This document shows positions 18,818 through 27,160 of a stretch of 64,000 nt of DNA, one piece after another. Source of the DNA: Janthinobacterium rivuli (lineage in GTDB: Bacteria > Pseudomonadota > Gammaproteobacteria > Burkholderiales > Burkholderiaceae_D); NCBI RefSeq assembly GCF_029690045.1, contig NZ_CP121464.1, forward strand, positions 2,542,001-2,606,000. Direction: 5' to 3'. Position 1 is the first letter of the stretch; each line of letters starts with the position of its first letter. Made by a program: the position numbers and the translations under genes. The notes beneath the pieces were generated by a model. It saw only the letters and a program-made list of their open reading frames with translations. It was not told the DNA's origin and did no database searches.

Positions 18818-20164
18818 TCAGGAAGTGACGGCGACAAGTTCGAGTTTCAGTTCACGCATGCCGGACGGGACATACACCAGCAGCGACTGCGCCTGCAGCA
18901 TGCGTTCGTACATCTGCCCCTTGGCCTCGATGGTGAAGTAAAACATGTCGGGGCGCACCGGCACGGCGGCCGGCACCTGCGGCGCGTGCTGCAGGCGCAC
19001 CCCGGGCAGGGCGGAGAGGACGAATTTTTCCACGTCGTCCGGCGCGCCCACCTTGAAGCGCAGCGGCACCACGTCGACCAGTTCCACGCCGGCCATGTCG
19101 GCCGACACGCCCAGGTAGAACGCCGTCTTGGCATCGATCTTTTCCGAGTCGAGCTTGCCGTGATGGTAGGACGGTTTGGTTTCTGTCAGCGCGATGGCGA
19201 AGTATTTCGACGAGATCACGGTGTCGAGCAATTCGCGGATCATGGCGTGCAGCTGGGCGAACGCGGGACCGGGATCGGCATGCCGGTACGGCGGCAAGTC
19301 GGCCAGCGCATGGCTTCTTGAAAAGGTCATCAGGCCGCCCGCCAGGCCCAGCAGCTGTTCGTACAGCCGCTCCGGATGCAGGGCTGGATGATGGAAATAA
19401 TGGCTGAGCGAGGCGTAGGCCGCGCTGGCCGTATGCAGCAGCCAGAACGAGGACATGTCGCCGGAGCGGAACTCGATCACGCTCTTGCTCGGCTCACGGT
19501 GATGTCCATACAGCGCGTTGACCTTGGCCTGCAGCGCGTCGATCAGGCGGCGCAGCTGCAGGAACAGCAGGGGCGCGCTGCGGATGGACAGGCTGGGCGG
19601 CACGAAGGCCGGATCCTGCTCGAAGCCGCCCGTCGACAGGCGCCGCAGGCGCAACAGGGGGAAGCTGACGTAGGAATCGCGCGGTTCGGCATCGGCGACC
19701 AGGCGCAGGGTTTTTTTCAGGTAGGTCAGTTCGGCCTGCGCGGCCTGGGTGTACAGGTCCGGCGTGCTGAGATTGGCCTGGGCATAGCGCGCCGCGTTGT
19801 TGGGCTGGCCGCTGGCGGCGAAGTTGCCGCCGAATGGCTTGAACGCCGGCAAGGCGGCGTGAAAGGTCACCGATTGCAAGGACGACGGCACGTTGCCCAG
19901 GTCGAGCGCGTCGGGCAGTTCATCGCTCCCGGCGGCGTTGTAGATTTCGCCGTCCTGGAAGACCAGCGACAGTTCCAGCAGGCGCAGGCTGTTGTTGGCC
20001 AGCGCATCGCGGTCGATCTGCAACTGGTTCACGCCCCACGCATACGGATGCAGCGCCTTGACGCTTTCGTGCAGGCGCTGCTCGTGGTACTGGTCTTGCT
20101 GCTGGAAATGCTGGGGCCGCAGGAACAGCCCTTCGCCCCATAACAATTTGTTTGCCATGCTCAT
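18818..20164 (-). CDS. tssK: T6SS baseplate protein TssK
   Basis: TssK links the baseplate to the membrane complex. The N-terminus (NKLLWGEGLFLRPQHFQQQD) is the conserved signature of the family, and the 448-residue length is typical. Downstream blocks such as ALPAFKPFGG and SKYFAIALTETKPSYHHGKL also fit. It heads a minus-strand operon tssK-tssL-vgrG and diverges from the tssBC operon. A tssJ gene, often found beside tssK, is not present here. Confidence 0.95.
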   Translation of the reverse strand: MSMANKLLWGEGLFLRPQHFQQQDQYHEQRLHESVKALHPYAWGVNQLQIDRDALANNSLRLLELSLVFQDGEIYNAAGSDELPDALDLGNVPSSLQSVTFHAALPAFKPFGGNFAASGQPNNAARYAQANLSTPDLYTQAAQAELTYLKKTLRLVADAEPRDSYVSFPLLRLRRLSTGGFEQDPAFVPPSLSIRSAPLLFLQLRRLIDALQAKVNALYGHHREPSKSVIEFRSGDMSSFWLLHTASAAYASLSHYFHHPALHPERLYEQLLGLAGGLMTFSRSHALADLPPYRHADPGPAFAQLHAMIRELLDTVISSKYFAIALTETKPSYHHGKLDSEKIDAKTAFYLGVSADMAGVELVDVVPLRFKVGAPDDVEKFVLSALPGVRLQHAPQVPAAVPVRPDMFYFTIEAKGQMYERMLQAQSLLVYVPSGMRELKLELVAVTS

Positions 20165-20451
20165 GGATTGCCCTCTATGCCAGACACAGTGAGGCGCGGC
20201 AGCGACTGAAAATCATGCTTCGCATCGCGCAAGGTGGTGCTTTTTTCGCAACTGCAAGAACCTTAACATTATCTTGAATAATGGCGCGTACTGTACGTTT
20301 TTGGCGTGAGTAGTGTGAGTTTTCGCGTATTTTCTATTGAACGCAGTGTTTTTTCAAATCATGCTACGCTCCGAAAAATAGATAATTAGCAACTATAAAA
20401 AGCAACTTTTCAGTCCACCAAACAGTCTTCTTTTTTGAAGGAAAGCCCAAC
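20165..20451. promoter_or_regulatory. Divergent control region between the two T6SS arms
   Basis: This 287-base AT-richer gap separates tssK from the TPR lipoprotein gene. It contains CATTAT-5-ATAATG (20267-20283) and, four bases on, the palindrome CGTACTGTACG (20287-20297), which look like regulator sites. GAAGGAAAG before 20452 is the ribosome-binding site of the rightward operon. I found no convincing sigma-70 pair or sigma-54 site on either strand. Confidence 0.5.
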
Positions 20452-21027
20452 ATGACACGCTCGGTTTCGCTACGCACGCTTGCAGTAATCGCCTGTGCTT
20501 TTGCCCTCAGCGCATGCAGTACAACGCCGGTGGCCAAAGCGCCGCCCGCCGCGGCGCCGCCGACGCTGGAGGAGCTGATGGCCAAGGCCACGCAGGCCGT
20601 GGACACGGGCAACAAGGCGGCGGCGCTGGCGCTGTGGCAGGAGGCCGCCGCCGCCGCGCCCGCCGACAAGCAGCCCTGGGTGCGCATGGCGCAAAGCCGC
20701 TACGATGCCGGCCAGTATGGTGAAGCCATCCTCAATGCCCAGGAAGTGCTGGTGCGCGATCCTGCCGACAAGCTGGCCAACAGCGTGATCGCCATCAGCG
20801 GACTGCGCCTGTCGACGCGGGCGCTGGCTGACCTGAGCCGTCAGAACAACCTGTCCGGTCCGCTGCGCGCGGAATCGCAGGACCTGGCCAAGCTGCTGCG
20901 CGAGAGCCTCGGCGAAACCGTGCTGGTGCCGCCGCCGGACAAGCCGCCCGTGCGCCAATCGCGCAAGCAGCCAAGCAAGCGCACTGCCGACGAGGGCAGC
21001 GCCAATCCATTCAATGCCCTGAAGTAG
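20452..21027 (+). CDS. T6SS-associated TPR lipoprotein
   Basis: The 191-residue protein starts with a lipoprotein signal ending in the lipobox LSAC (Cys22), so it should be anchored to the outer or inner membrane from the periplasmic side. Residues about 38-115 form helical TPR-like repeats (KAAALALWQEAAAAAPADKQ, QYGEAILNAQEVLVRDPADK). The C-terminus is basic and Pro/Lys-rich. It precedes tssB in the same operon. It does not resemble TssJ, whose fold is beta-rich, but it is the only lipoprotein in the T6SS core here. Confidence 0.8.
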   Translation: MTRSVSLRTLAVIACAFALSACSTTPVAKAPPAAAPPTLEELMAKATQAVDTGNKAAALALWQEAAAAAPADKQPWVRMAQSRYDAGQYGEAILNAQEVLVRDPADKLANSVIAISGLRLSTRALADLSRQNNLSGPLRAESQDLAKLLRESLGETVLVPPPDKPPVRQSRKQPSKRTADEGSANPFNALK

Positions 21028-21099
21028 TCAGCCAGGCACAGCTACGCCGCAGTTCAACAGGCGCATCGCCGATGCCGCCAATATTTGGAAGGGGATGTC

Positions 21100-21609
21100 A
21101 TGTCGAAGAAAGATAGTGTGCAGAAGCGCTTGCAAAAGGTACGCCCGCCACGCGTGCAGATGACGTATGACGTCGAGATCGGCGACGCCATCGAAAACAA
21201 GGAGCTGCCCTTCGTGGTTGGCGTGGTCGGCGATTTTGGCGGCAATTCCGAACTCGAACAGAAGCGCCTGAAGGACCGCAAGTTCGTCGATATCGACCGC
21301 GATAATTTCGATGAAGTGATGAAGGGCATCGAGCCGCGCGCCACCTTCCGCGTGCCGAATGAACTGGGCGCCGGCGGCGACCAGTTCGGCGTTGAACTGA
21401 AATTCCGCTCGATCGCCGATTTCCGCCCGGAAGCGGTGGTCGGGCAGGTCGAGCCGCTGCGCAAGCTGCTCGAAGCGCGCACCAAGCTGGCCGACCTGCG
21501 CAACAAGCTGGCCGGCAACGACAAGCTGGAAGACATCCTCAATGACGTGCTCAACAGCACGGAAAAACTGGCCCAGCTGGAACAACATTCGCACGTCAGG
21601 AAAGATTGA
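21100..21609 (+). CDS. tssB: T6SS contractile sheath small subunit TssB (VipA)
   Basis: TssB pairs with TssC to build the contractile sheath. The 169-residue protein has the family core RVQMTYDVEIGDAIENKELP, then KFVDIDRDNFDEVM and LKFRSIADFRPEAVV. The ATG at 21100 follows GGAAGGGG; the GTG further upstream is not needed. The tssC start follows by a single base. Confidence 0.97.
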   Translation: MSKKDSVQKRLQKVRPPRVQMTYDVEIGDAIENKELPFVVGVVGDFGGNSELEQKRLKDRKFVDIDRDNFDEVMKGIEPRATFRVPNELGAGGDQFGVELKFRSIADFRPEAVVGQVEPLRKLLEARTKLADLRNKLAGNDKLEDILNDVLNSTEKLAQLEQHSHVRKD

Positions 21610-21610
21610 T

Positions 21611-23095
21611 ATGTCCGCACAACTGACCCCCGCATTGAGCGCCGCCGGCGCCGCCGAAATCGATTTGCTCGACCAGATCGTCGAGCAGAGCAAGGTGGCC
21701 AAGTCCAGCGTCGAACACGCCCGCGCCAAGGATCTGATTTCCGAACTGGTGAGCCAGGTCATGGATGGCACGGTGGTGGTATCGAATAACCTGGCCGCCA
21801 CCATCGATGCCCGCGTGGCCGAACTGGACCAGCTCATTTCCGCGCAGCTCAGCGCCATCATGCACGCGCCCGAATTCCAGAAGCTGGAAAGCAGCTGGAC
21901 GGGCCTGCATTACCTGGTGAAGAACACGGCTACCGGCACGAACCTGAAAATCAAGCTGATGAACGCGACCAAGCGCGAACTGGTGAAGGATTTCCAGAGC
22001 GCGCTGGAGTTCGACCAGTCGACCATGTTCAAGAAGGTCTACGAAGAGGAATTCGGCACCTTCGGCGGGGCGCCGTTCGGCACCTTGCTGGGCGACTTCG
22101 AATTCAGCCGCCAGCCGGAAGACATGTATTTCATCGAACAGATGTCGCATGTGGCCGCCGCCGCGCACGCGCCGTTCATCTCGTCCGCGTCGCCGGAACT
22201 GTTTGGCCTGGAAAGCTACAGCGACCTGGGCAAGCCGCGCGACCTGGCCAAGGTATTCGACACGGTCGAGTATGCAAAGTGGAAATCCCTGCGCGAATCG
22301 GAAGACTCGCGCTACGTGGGCCTGACCTTGCCCCGTTTCCTGGGGCGGCTGCCGTTCAATCCGCTCGATGGCGCCACCGTCGACGGCTTCAATTTCGTCG
22401 AGGACGTCGACGGCACCGACCACCAGAAATACCTGTGGTGCAACGCCGCCTACGCGTTCGGCACCAAGCTGACGGCCGCCTTCGAGGATTACGGCTGGTG
22501 CGCGGCGATCCGCGGCGTGGAGGGGGGCGGCCTGGTGGAAGACTTGCCGACGCATACCTTCAAGACGGACGAGGGCGAGGTGGCGCTGAAATGCCCGACC
22601 GAGATCGCCATCACGGACCGCCGCGAAAAGGAATTGAGCGACCTGGGCTTCATCTCCCTGGTGCACTGCAAGAACACGGACTATGCCGCGTTTTTCGGCG
22701 CCCAGTCGGCGCAGAAGGCGAAAAAATACAATACCGACGCCGCCAACGCGAACGCCGTGCTGTCGGCGCAGCTGCAATACATCTTCGCCGTGTCGCGCAT
22801 CGCCCACTACATGAAGGCCATGATGCGCGACAAGATCGGCAGCTTTGCCGCCGCCTCCAACGTGGAAGATTTCCTCAACCGCTGGCTGACGCAATACGTG
22901 CTGCTCGACGATAACGCCAGCCAGGAACAGAAAGCCCAGTTTCCGCTGCGCGAAGCCTCGGTGCAGGTGGCGGAAGTGCCGGGCCGGCCCGGCGTGTACC
23001 GCGCCGTGTCCTTTTTGCGTCCGCATTTCCAGCTGGACGAATTGTCCGTTTCACTCCGTTTGGTCGCGGAGCTTCCGCAGTCGACCAAATCGTAA
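21611..23095 (+). CDS. tssC: T6SS contractile sheath large subunit TssC (VipB)
   Basis: TssC forms the main body of the sheath. The 494-residue protein shows family blocks ESSWTGLHYLVKNTATGTNL (first block), YEEEFGTFGGAPFGTLLGDF, LPRFLGRLPF and YAFGTKLTAAFEDYGWCAAI. The C-terminal part has FNRWL-like NRWLTQYVLLDDNASQ. The start at 21611 is one base after the tssB stop, fitting equal production of the two subunits. Confidence 0.97.
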   Translation: MSAQLTPALSAAGAAEIDLLDQIVEQSKVAKSSVEHARAKDLISELVSQVMDGTVVVSNNLAATIDARVAELDQLISAQLSAIMHAPEFQKLESSWTGLHYLVKNTATGTNLKIKLMNATKRELVKDFQSALEFDQSTMFKKVYEEEFGTFGGAPFGTLLGDFEFSRQPEDMYFIEQMSHVAAAAHAPFISSASPELFGLESYSDLGKPRDLAKVFDTVEYAKWKSLRESEDSRYVGLTLPRFLGRLPFNPLDGATVDGFNFVEDVDGTDHQKYLWCNAAYAFGTKLTAAFEDYGWCAAIRGVEGGGLVEDLPTHTFKTDEGEVALKCPTEIAITDRREKELSDLGFISLVHCKNTDYAAFFGAQSAQKAKKYNTDAANANAVLSAQLQYIFAVSRIAHYMKAMMRDKIGSFAAASNVEDFLNRWLTQYVLLDDNASQEQKAQFPLREASVQVAEVPGRPGVYRAVSFLRPHFQLDELSVSLRLVAELPQSTKS

Positions 23096-23128
23096 TGTAT
23101 TTTTCTTCACACCCTTGAAAGGAATGAC

Positions 23129-23620
23129 ATGGCAATCGACGTATACTTGCAAATTGATGGCATCAAAGGCGAATCCACGGATAACAGCCACAAAGATTGG
23201 ATCGAATGCAAGTCGGTCCAGTGGCAGGTGTTGCAACCCAAATCGGCGACCGCCTCGACAGGCGGCGGCCATACCGCCGAACGTACCGAGCACAAGGATA
23301 TCGTCATCGCCAAGATGGCCGATCTCGCCAGCCCCTTGCTGCTGCAGACGTGCTCCTCGGGCAAGACCATCCCGAAAGCCAAGCTCGAGTTCCTGCGCGC
23401 CGATGGCCAGGGCGAGCGCATCAAGTACTTCGAAATCGAACTCGAGAACGTGATGATCAGCAGCGTGGCGCCATCGGTGGCCGCAGGCGACATACTCGGC
23501 GAAGACCTGGCGCTCAAGTATTCCAAGGTCAAGTGGAAATACACCCAGCAAAAAGTGGGTGGCGGCTCGGGCGGCAACACCTCGGGCGGCTGGGATCTGT
23601 CGGCCAACAAGACGGCCTGA
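23129..23620 (+). CDS. hcp: T6SS inner tube protein Hcp (TssD)
   Basis: Hcp hexamers stack into the tube that is shot out and carry small effectors. The 163-residue protein begins MAIDVYLQIDGIKGES, a typical Hcp N-terminus, and includes ASPLLLQTCSSGKTIPKAKL and KYFEIELENVMISSV. The length is normal. Its C-terminus is Gly-rich (VGGGSGGNTSGGW). It lies between tssC and tssE. Confidence 0.96.
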   Translation: MAIDVYLQIDGIKGESTDNSHKDWIECKSVQWQVLQPKSATASTGGGHTAERTEHKDIVIAKMADLASPLLLQTCSSGKTIPKAKLEFLRADGQGERIKYFEIELENVMISSVAPSVAAGDILGEDLALKYSKVKWKYTQQKVGGGSGGNTSGGWDLSANKTA

Positions 23621-23717
23621 TCGTACCTGACCGCGTACGCCAGCGGCGCGCTCTGCCGCCGCTGGCTTTCCTAGCCGCCGGCAGCGGCGTCCACGCCAGC
23701 CATGAAACGGGAAACCC

Positions 23718-24209
23718 ATGAAAGGTTTTACGCCGGGCCTGTTCGACCGCCTGATGGATACGCCCGTGCACGGCGCCTCCAGCGGCACCGTCTCGCGCCT
23801 TTCGCTCGAGGACTTGAAAGACACCGTGGCGCGCGATCTCGAAGCGCTGCTCAACACGCGCGCCGTGCTGCCCGAGGCGCTGCTCAAACCCTTTCCCGAA
23901 TGCGGCAAGTCGATCATCACGTACGGCTTGAACGATTTCGCCGGGCTTAGCCTGTCGAGCACGGACGACCGCGCCTATATCTGCCAGTGCCTGGAAAAGG
24001 CCATCGCCCGCCACGAGCCGCGCTTGCGCCAGGTACGCGCATCGCTGGAAATCGAGGAAGGCTCGATCAACCGCCTCAATTTCGCCATCAGCGCGCTGCT
24101 GGTGGTGCATGCGGCGCACGAACCGGTCAGCTTCGACGCCATCCTGCAGCCTTCCAGCCTGCATTACACGATCAGCAAGGGACGCCGCGCCGCGTCCACG
24201 GGAGCCTGA
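23718..24209 (+). CDS. tssE: T6SS baseplate protein TssE
   Basis: TssE is the gp25-like baseplate wedge protein. The 163-residue protein has the gp25 pattern: SLEDLKDTVARDLEALLNTR, SIITYGLNDFAGLSLSS and a C-terminal strand around RLNFAISALLVV. It begins after a 97-base gap from hcp and ends two bases before tssF. Confidence 0.93.
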   Translation: MKGFTPGLFDRLMDTPVHGASSGTVSRLSLEDLKDTVARDLEALLNTRAVLPEALLKPFPECGKSIITYGLNDFAGLSLSSTDDRAYICQCLEKAIARHEPRLRQVRASLEIEEGSINRLNFAISALLVVHAAHEPVSFDAILQPSSLHYTISKGRRAASTGA

Positions 24210-24211
24210 GC

Positions 24212-26056
24212 TTGGACGAATTGCTGCCTTACTACGAGCGCGAACTGGGTTTCCTGCGCCGCTACTCGCGCGAGTTTTCCGAGCGCTACCCGAAGATCGC
24301 CGGCCGCCTGCTGATGGGCGGCGAAGTGTGCGAAGACCCGCACATCGAGCGCATGATCCAGTCGTTCGCGCTGCTCAATTCGCGCATCTCGAAGCGCATC
24401 GACGACGATTATCCCGAATTTACCGAAGCGCTGTTCGAAGTGCTGTATCCGCATTACCTGCGGCCTTTTCCCTCGTGCTCGATCGCGCGCATGGATTACG
24501 CCGCCGCGGCGGCGCAGCTGACGGCGCCGGCGGAAATCGCCCGCGGCACGGAGCTGACGACGCGCCCCGTGAAGGGCGTGGCCTGCACCTTCCGCACGGC
24601 CTACCCTGTGACGGTGGCGCCGCTGGCGCTCACGCACGCGGCTTTTTCCGCCATCATCGAGGCGCCGGAACAGGTGCTGCTGCCGGCGAATGCCACCTCG
24701 GGCGTGCGCATCACCATCGAGTCGAGCGCCGCGCAGCTGTCGCCGGGCCAGCTGGGACTGGCGTCGCTGCGCGTGTTCATCGATGGCCAGCCTTCGTTTT
24801 GCGCGGCGCTGCGCGACGCCCTGTTCATGCGCACCGTGAAGGCCTACGCCGAGGCGGACGGCAGCGGCAGCTGGGTCGCGCTCGACGGCATTCCGGTGCG
24901 CAGCGCCGGCTTTGCCGAGGACGATGCGCTGATCCCGTTTTCCGCCCGCTCGCATCCGGCCTACCGGCTGCTGACCGAGTATTTCTGCTTTCCCGAAAAA
25001 TTCAATTTCTTCGACATCGACCTCGGCGCGCTGTGCGCCGCGCTGCCGTCCGGCTGCCGCCGCATCACCTTGCACCTGGCGCTGAGCGGCTTGCGCACCG
25101 ATTCGAACACGGCGCGCCTGCTGGGGACGATGAACACGCACAACCTGCTGCTGGGCTGCACGCCGGTGGTCAACCTGTTCCGCCAGCGCGGCGAGCCTAT
25201 CCGGCTCACGCACACGGCCGCCAGTTATCCCGTGCTGGCCGATGCGCGCCGCGCCTATGCGTTCGAGGTGCAGTCGATCGACTCGGTCAAGCTGGTGCGG
25301 CAGACGCCGCAGGGCGAATCCGTGGTGGAATTTCGTCCCTTCTATTCGCTGCGCCATGGCGAGACTCCGGCCAGGGATGGCCATTACTGGGTCATGCGGC
25401 GCGACGAGATCCTCGCCAGCAAGAGTCCCGGTTACGAGACGCAGATCTCCATCGTCGACATCGATTTCGATCCGGCCGCGGTGGAAACGGACACGCTCAG
25501 CCTGGAGCTGAGCTGCACCAACCGCGATTTGCCGGCGCAGCTGACCTACGGCTTGCATGGCGGCGACCTGTTCCTCGAAGGCGGTTCCAGCGTGCGCAGC
25601 ATCAGCTTGCTGCGCAAACCCAGCGAGTCGCACCGTTTCGAACGGGGACGGGGCGCCCACTGGCGCTTGATTTCGCATCTGGCGCTGAATCACCTGTCGC
25701 TGGCCGGCAGCGGCCTGGAAGCGTTCCAGGAAATGCTGACCCTGTACGACCTGCCGCGCTCGGCCACTTCGCAGCGGCAAATCCGCGGCATCACGGCCAT
25801 CGCCCACCAGGCCGTCAATGCCTGGCTGCCAGGCAATCCCTTCGCCTGCCTGGTGCGCGGCGTCGAAGTGCGGCTGACGATAGACGAAGAGGCCTTCGTC
25901 GGCAGCGGCATCCACGCCTTTGCGCATGTGATCGAGTGCTTCCTGGGCTTGTATGTGCATGCGAACAGCTTCACGCAACTGGTGGTGCTGGCCAAAAAAT
26001 CAGGAGAGGAGCTGTGGCGATGCAAACCACGCAGCGGCGATTCGAGCCTAGTGTAA
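24212..26056 (+). CDS. tssF: T6SS baseplate protein TssF
   Basis: TssF forms the main baseplate wedge with TssG. The family N-terminus LDELLPYYERELGFLRRYS begins at a TTG at 24212, with GGAG eight bases before it; no ATG or GTG in frame lies close by. The protein is 614 residues. Conserved blocks include RISKRIDDDYPEFTEALFEV and HYLRPFPSCSIAR. Its end overlaps the tssG start, so the two are coupled. Confidence 0.95.
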   Translation: MDELLPYYERELGFLRRYSREFSERYPKIAGRLLMGGEVCEDPHIERMIQSFALLNSRISKRIDDDYPEFTEALFEVLYPHYLRPFPSCSIARMDYAAAAAQLTAPAEIARGTELTTRPVKGVACTFRTAYPVTVAPLALTHAAFSAIIEAPEQVLLPANATSGVRITIESSAAQLSPGQLGLASLRVFIDGQPSFCAALRDALFMRTVKAYAEADGSGSWVALDGIPVRSAGFAEDDALIPFSARSHPAYRLLTEYFCFPEKFNFFDIDLGALCAALPSGCRRITLHLALSGLRTDSNTARLLGTMNTHNLLLGCTPVVNLFRQRGEPIRLTHTAASYPVLADARRAYAFEVQSIDSVKLVRQTPQGESVVEFRPFYSLRHGETPARDGHYWVMRRDEILASKSPGYETQISIVDIDFDPAAVETDTLSLELSCTNRDLPAQLTYGLHGGDLFLEGGSSVRSISLLRKPSESHRFERGRGAHWRLISHLALNHLSLAGSGLEAFQEMLTLYDLPRSATSQRQIRGITAIAHQAVNAWLPGNPFACLVRGVEVRLTIDEEAFVGSGIHAFAHVIECFLGLYVHANSFTQLVVLAKKSGEELWRCKPRSGDSSLV

Positions 26057-27105
26057 TCGAGCGCCTGTTTGCCCAGCCTTGCCGCTTCCAGTACTTCCAG
26101 GCGGTGCGCATGCTGGAGCTTTGGCTCAGGCGCAACGGCTTGCCGCACGACGATGCGGTGGCCAGTTTCCTGCGCTTCCAGAATTCCGTCTCGCTCGACT
26201 TCGCCCCCAGCCAGATCGAGGCGCTGGCGCCGGAACCGCGCGAACTGGCCACGGACGCCAACGCTCTGGGCACGGCGCTGCGCGGCGGACAGCTGAAATA
26301 CGTGCGCGTCACGCCGGCCTTCATGGGCTTTCTCGGCGTCGCCGGCGCGCTGCCGCTGCACTATACGGAACGCATCGCCACGCACCAGCTGTATGAAAAG
26401 GACGAGGGGCCGCGCGCCTTCCTCGACACGTTTTCGAACCGCGCCTTGGCCCTGTTCTATGAAGCGTGGCGCAAATACCGGCTGGAACTCAAATACCAGC
26501 TCGACGGCAAGGACCAGTTTCTGCCGCTGCTGCTGTCGCTGGCCGGGCTGGGCAACGCCTCGCTGCGCCAGCGCCTGGCGTGGGACGGCGCCGGCGTGCT
26601 CGATGAATCGGTGGGCTACTTTGCCGCCGCCATGCGCCACCGGCCGCCGTCGGCCGTGCTGATCGGCCAGGTGCTGTCCGAGTATTTCGGGCAGCGCATC
26701 GCCGTCAGCCAGTTTGTCGGCTGCTGGTACGACGTGCCGCGCGAGCAGCAAAGCACCTTGGGCGGCAGCAATGCCTTGCTGGGCGCCACCGCCATGGTGG
26801 GCGCGCGCGTCTGGCAGCGCGACCTGCGCCTGCGGCTGACCATCGGCCCGCTGGCCCGCTGCCACTTCGACGCCTTCCTGCCTGGCGGCGCGGCCGCCCT
26901 TGCGCTCGAGAAGATGCTCGCCATGTTCACCGGCTTGTGCCTGGAATACGAAGTGCAGCTGGTGCTGCGCGCCGCCGACGTGCAGGGCATTGCGCTGACG
27001 GTGCCGCGCAGCGGCGGGCGGCTGGGCTGGGACAGCTTCCTGATCACCGGCGGCGAGGCGCGCGACCGCGCCGATGTCCGCTATGAATTGCATGCGCCGG
27101 CCTGA
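26020..27105 (+). CDS. tssG: T6SS baseplate protein TssG
   Basis: TssG completes the baseplate wedge with TssF. From the ATG at 26020, preceded by AGGAGAGGAG, it has 361 residues. Family blocks are FAQPCRFQYFQAVRMLELW, VTPAFMGFLGVAGALPLHYT and FLDTFSNRALALFYEAW. A GTG at 26014 is also in frame but is too close to the ribosome-binding site. The start overlaps the tssF end by 37 bases. Confidence 0.95.
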   Translation: MQTTQRRFEPSVIERLFAQPCRFQYFQAVRMLELWLRRNGLPHDDAVASFLRFQNSVSLDFAPSQIEALAPEPRELATDANALGTALRGGQLKYVRVTPAFMGFLGVAGALPLHYTERIATHQLYEKDEGPRAFLDTFSNRALALFYEAWRKYRLELKYQLDGKDQFLPLLLSLAGLGNASLRQRLAWDGAGVLDESVGYFAAAMRHRPPSAVLIGQVLSEYFGQRIAVSQFVGCWYDVPREQQSTLGGSNALLGATAMVGARVWQRDLRLRLTIGPLARCHFDAFLPGGAAALALEKMLAMFTGLCLEYEVQLVLRAADVQGIALTVPRSGGRLGWDSFLITGGEARDRADVRYELHAPA

Positions 27106-27160
27106 GCTCGCGCTTCTCCACCGATTTCGCCAACCATTACCCGACAAGGACCGCCGCCCC

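Noticed and set aside
20452..21027. TssJ
   Set aside because: It is a lipoprotein in the right place, but it is helical and TPR-like; the beta-rich TssJ pattern is absent.
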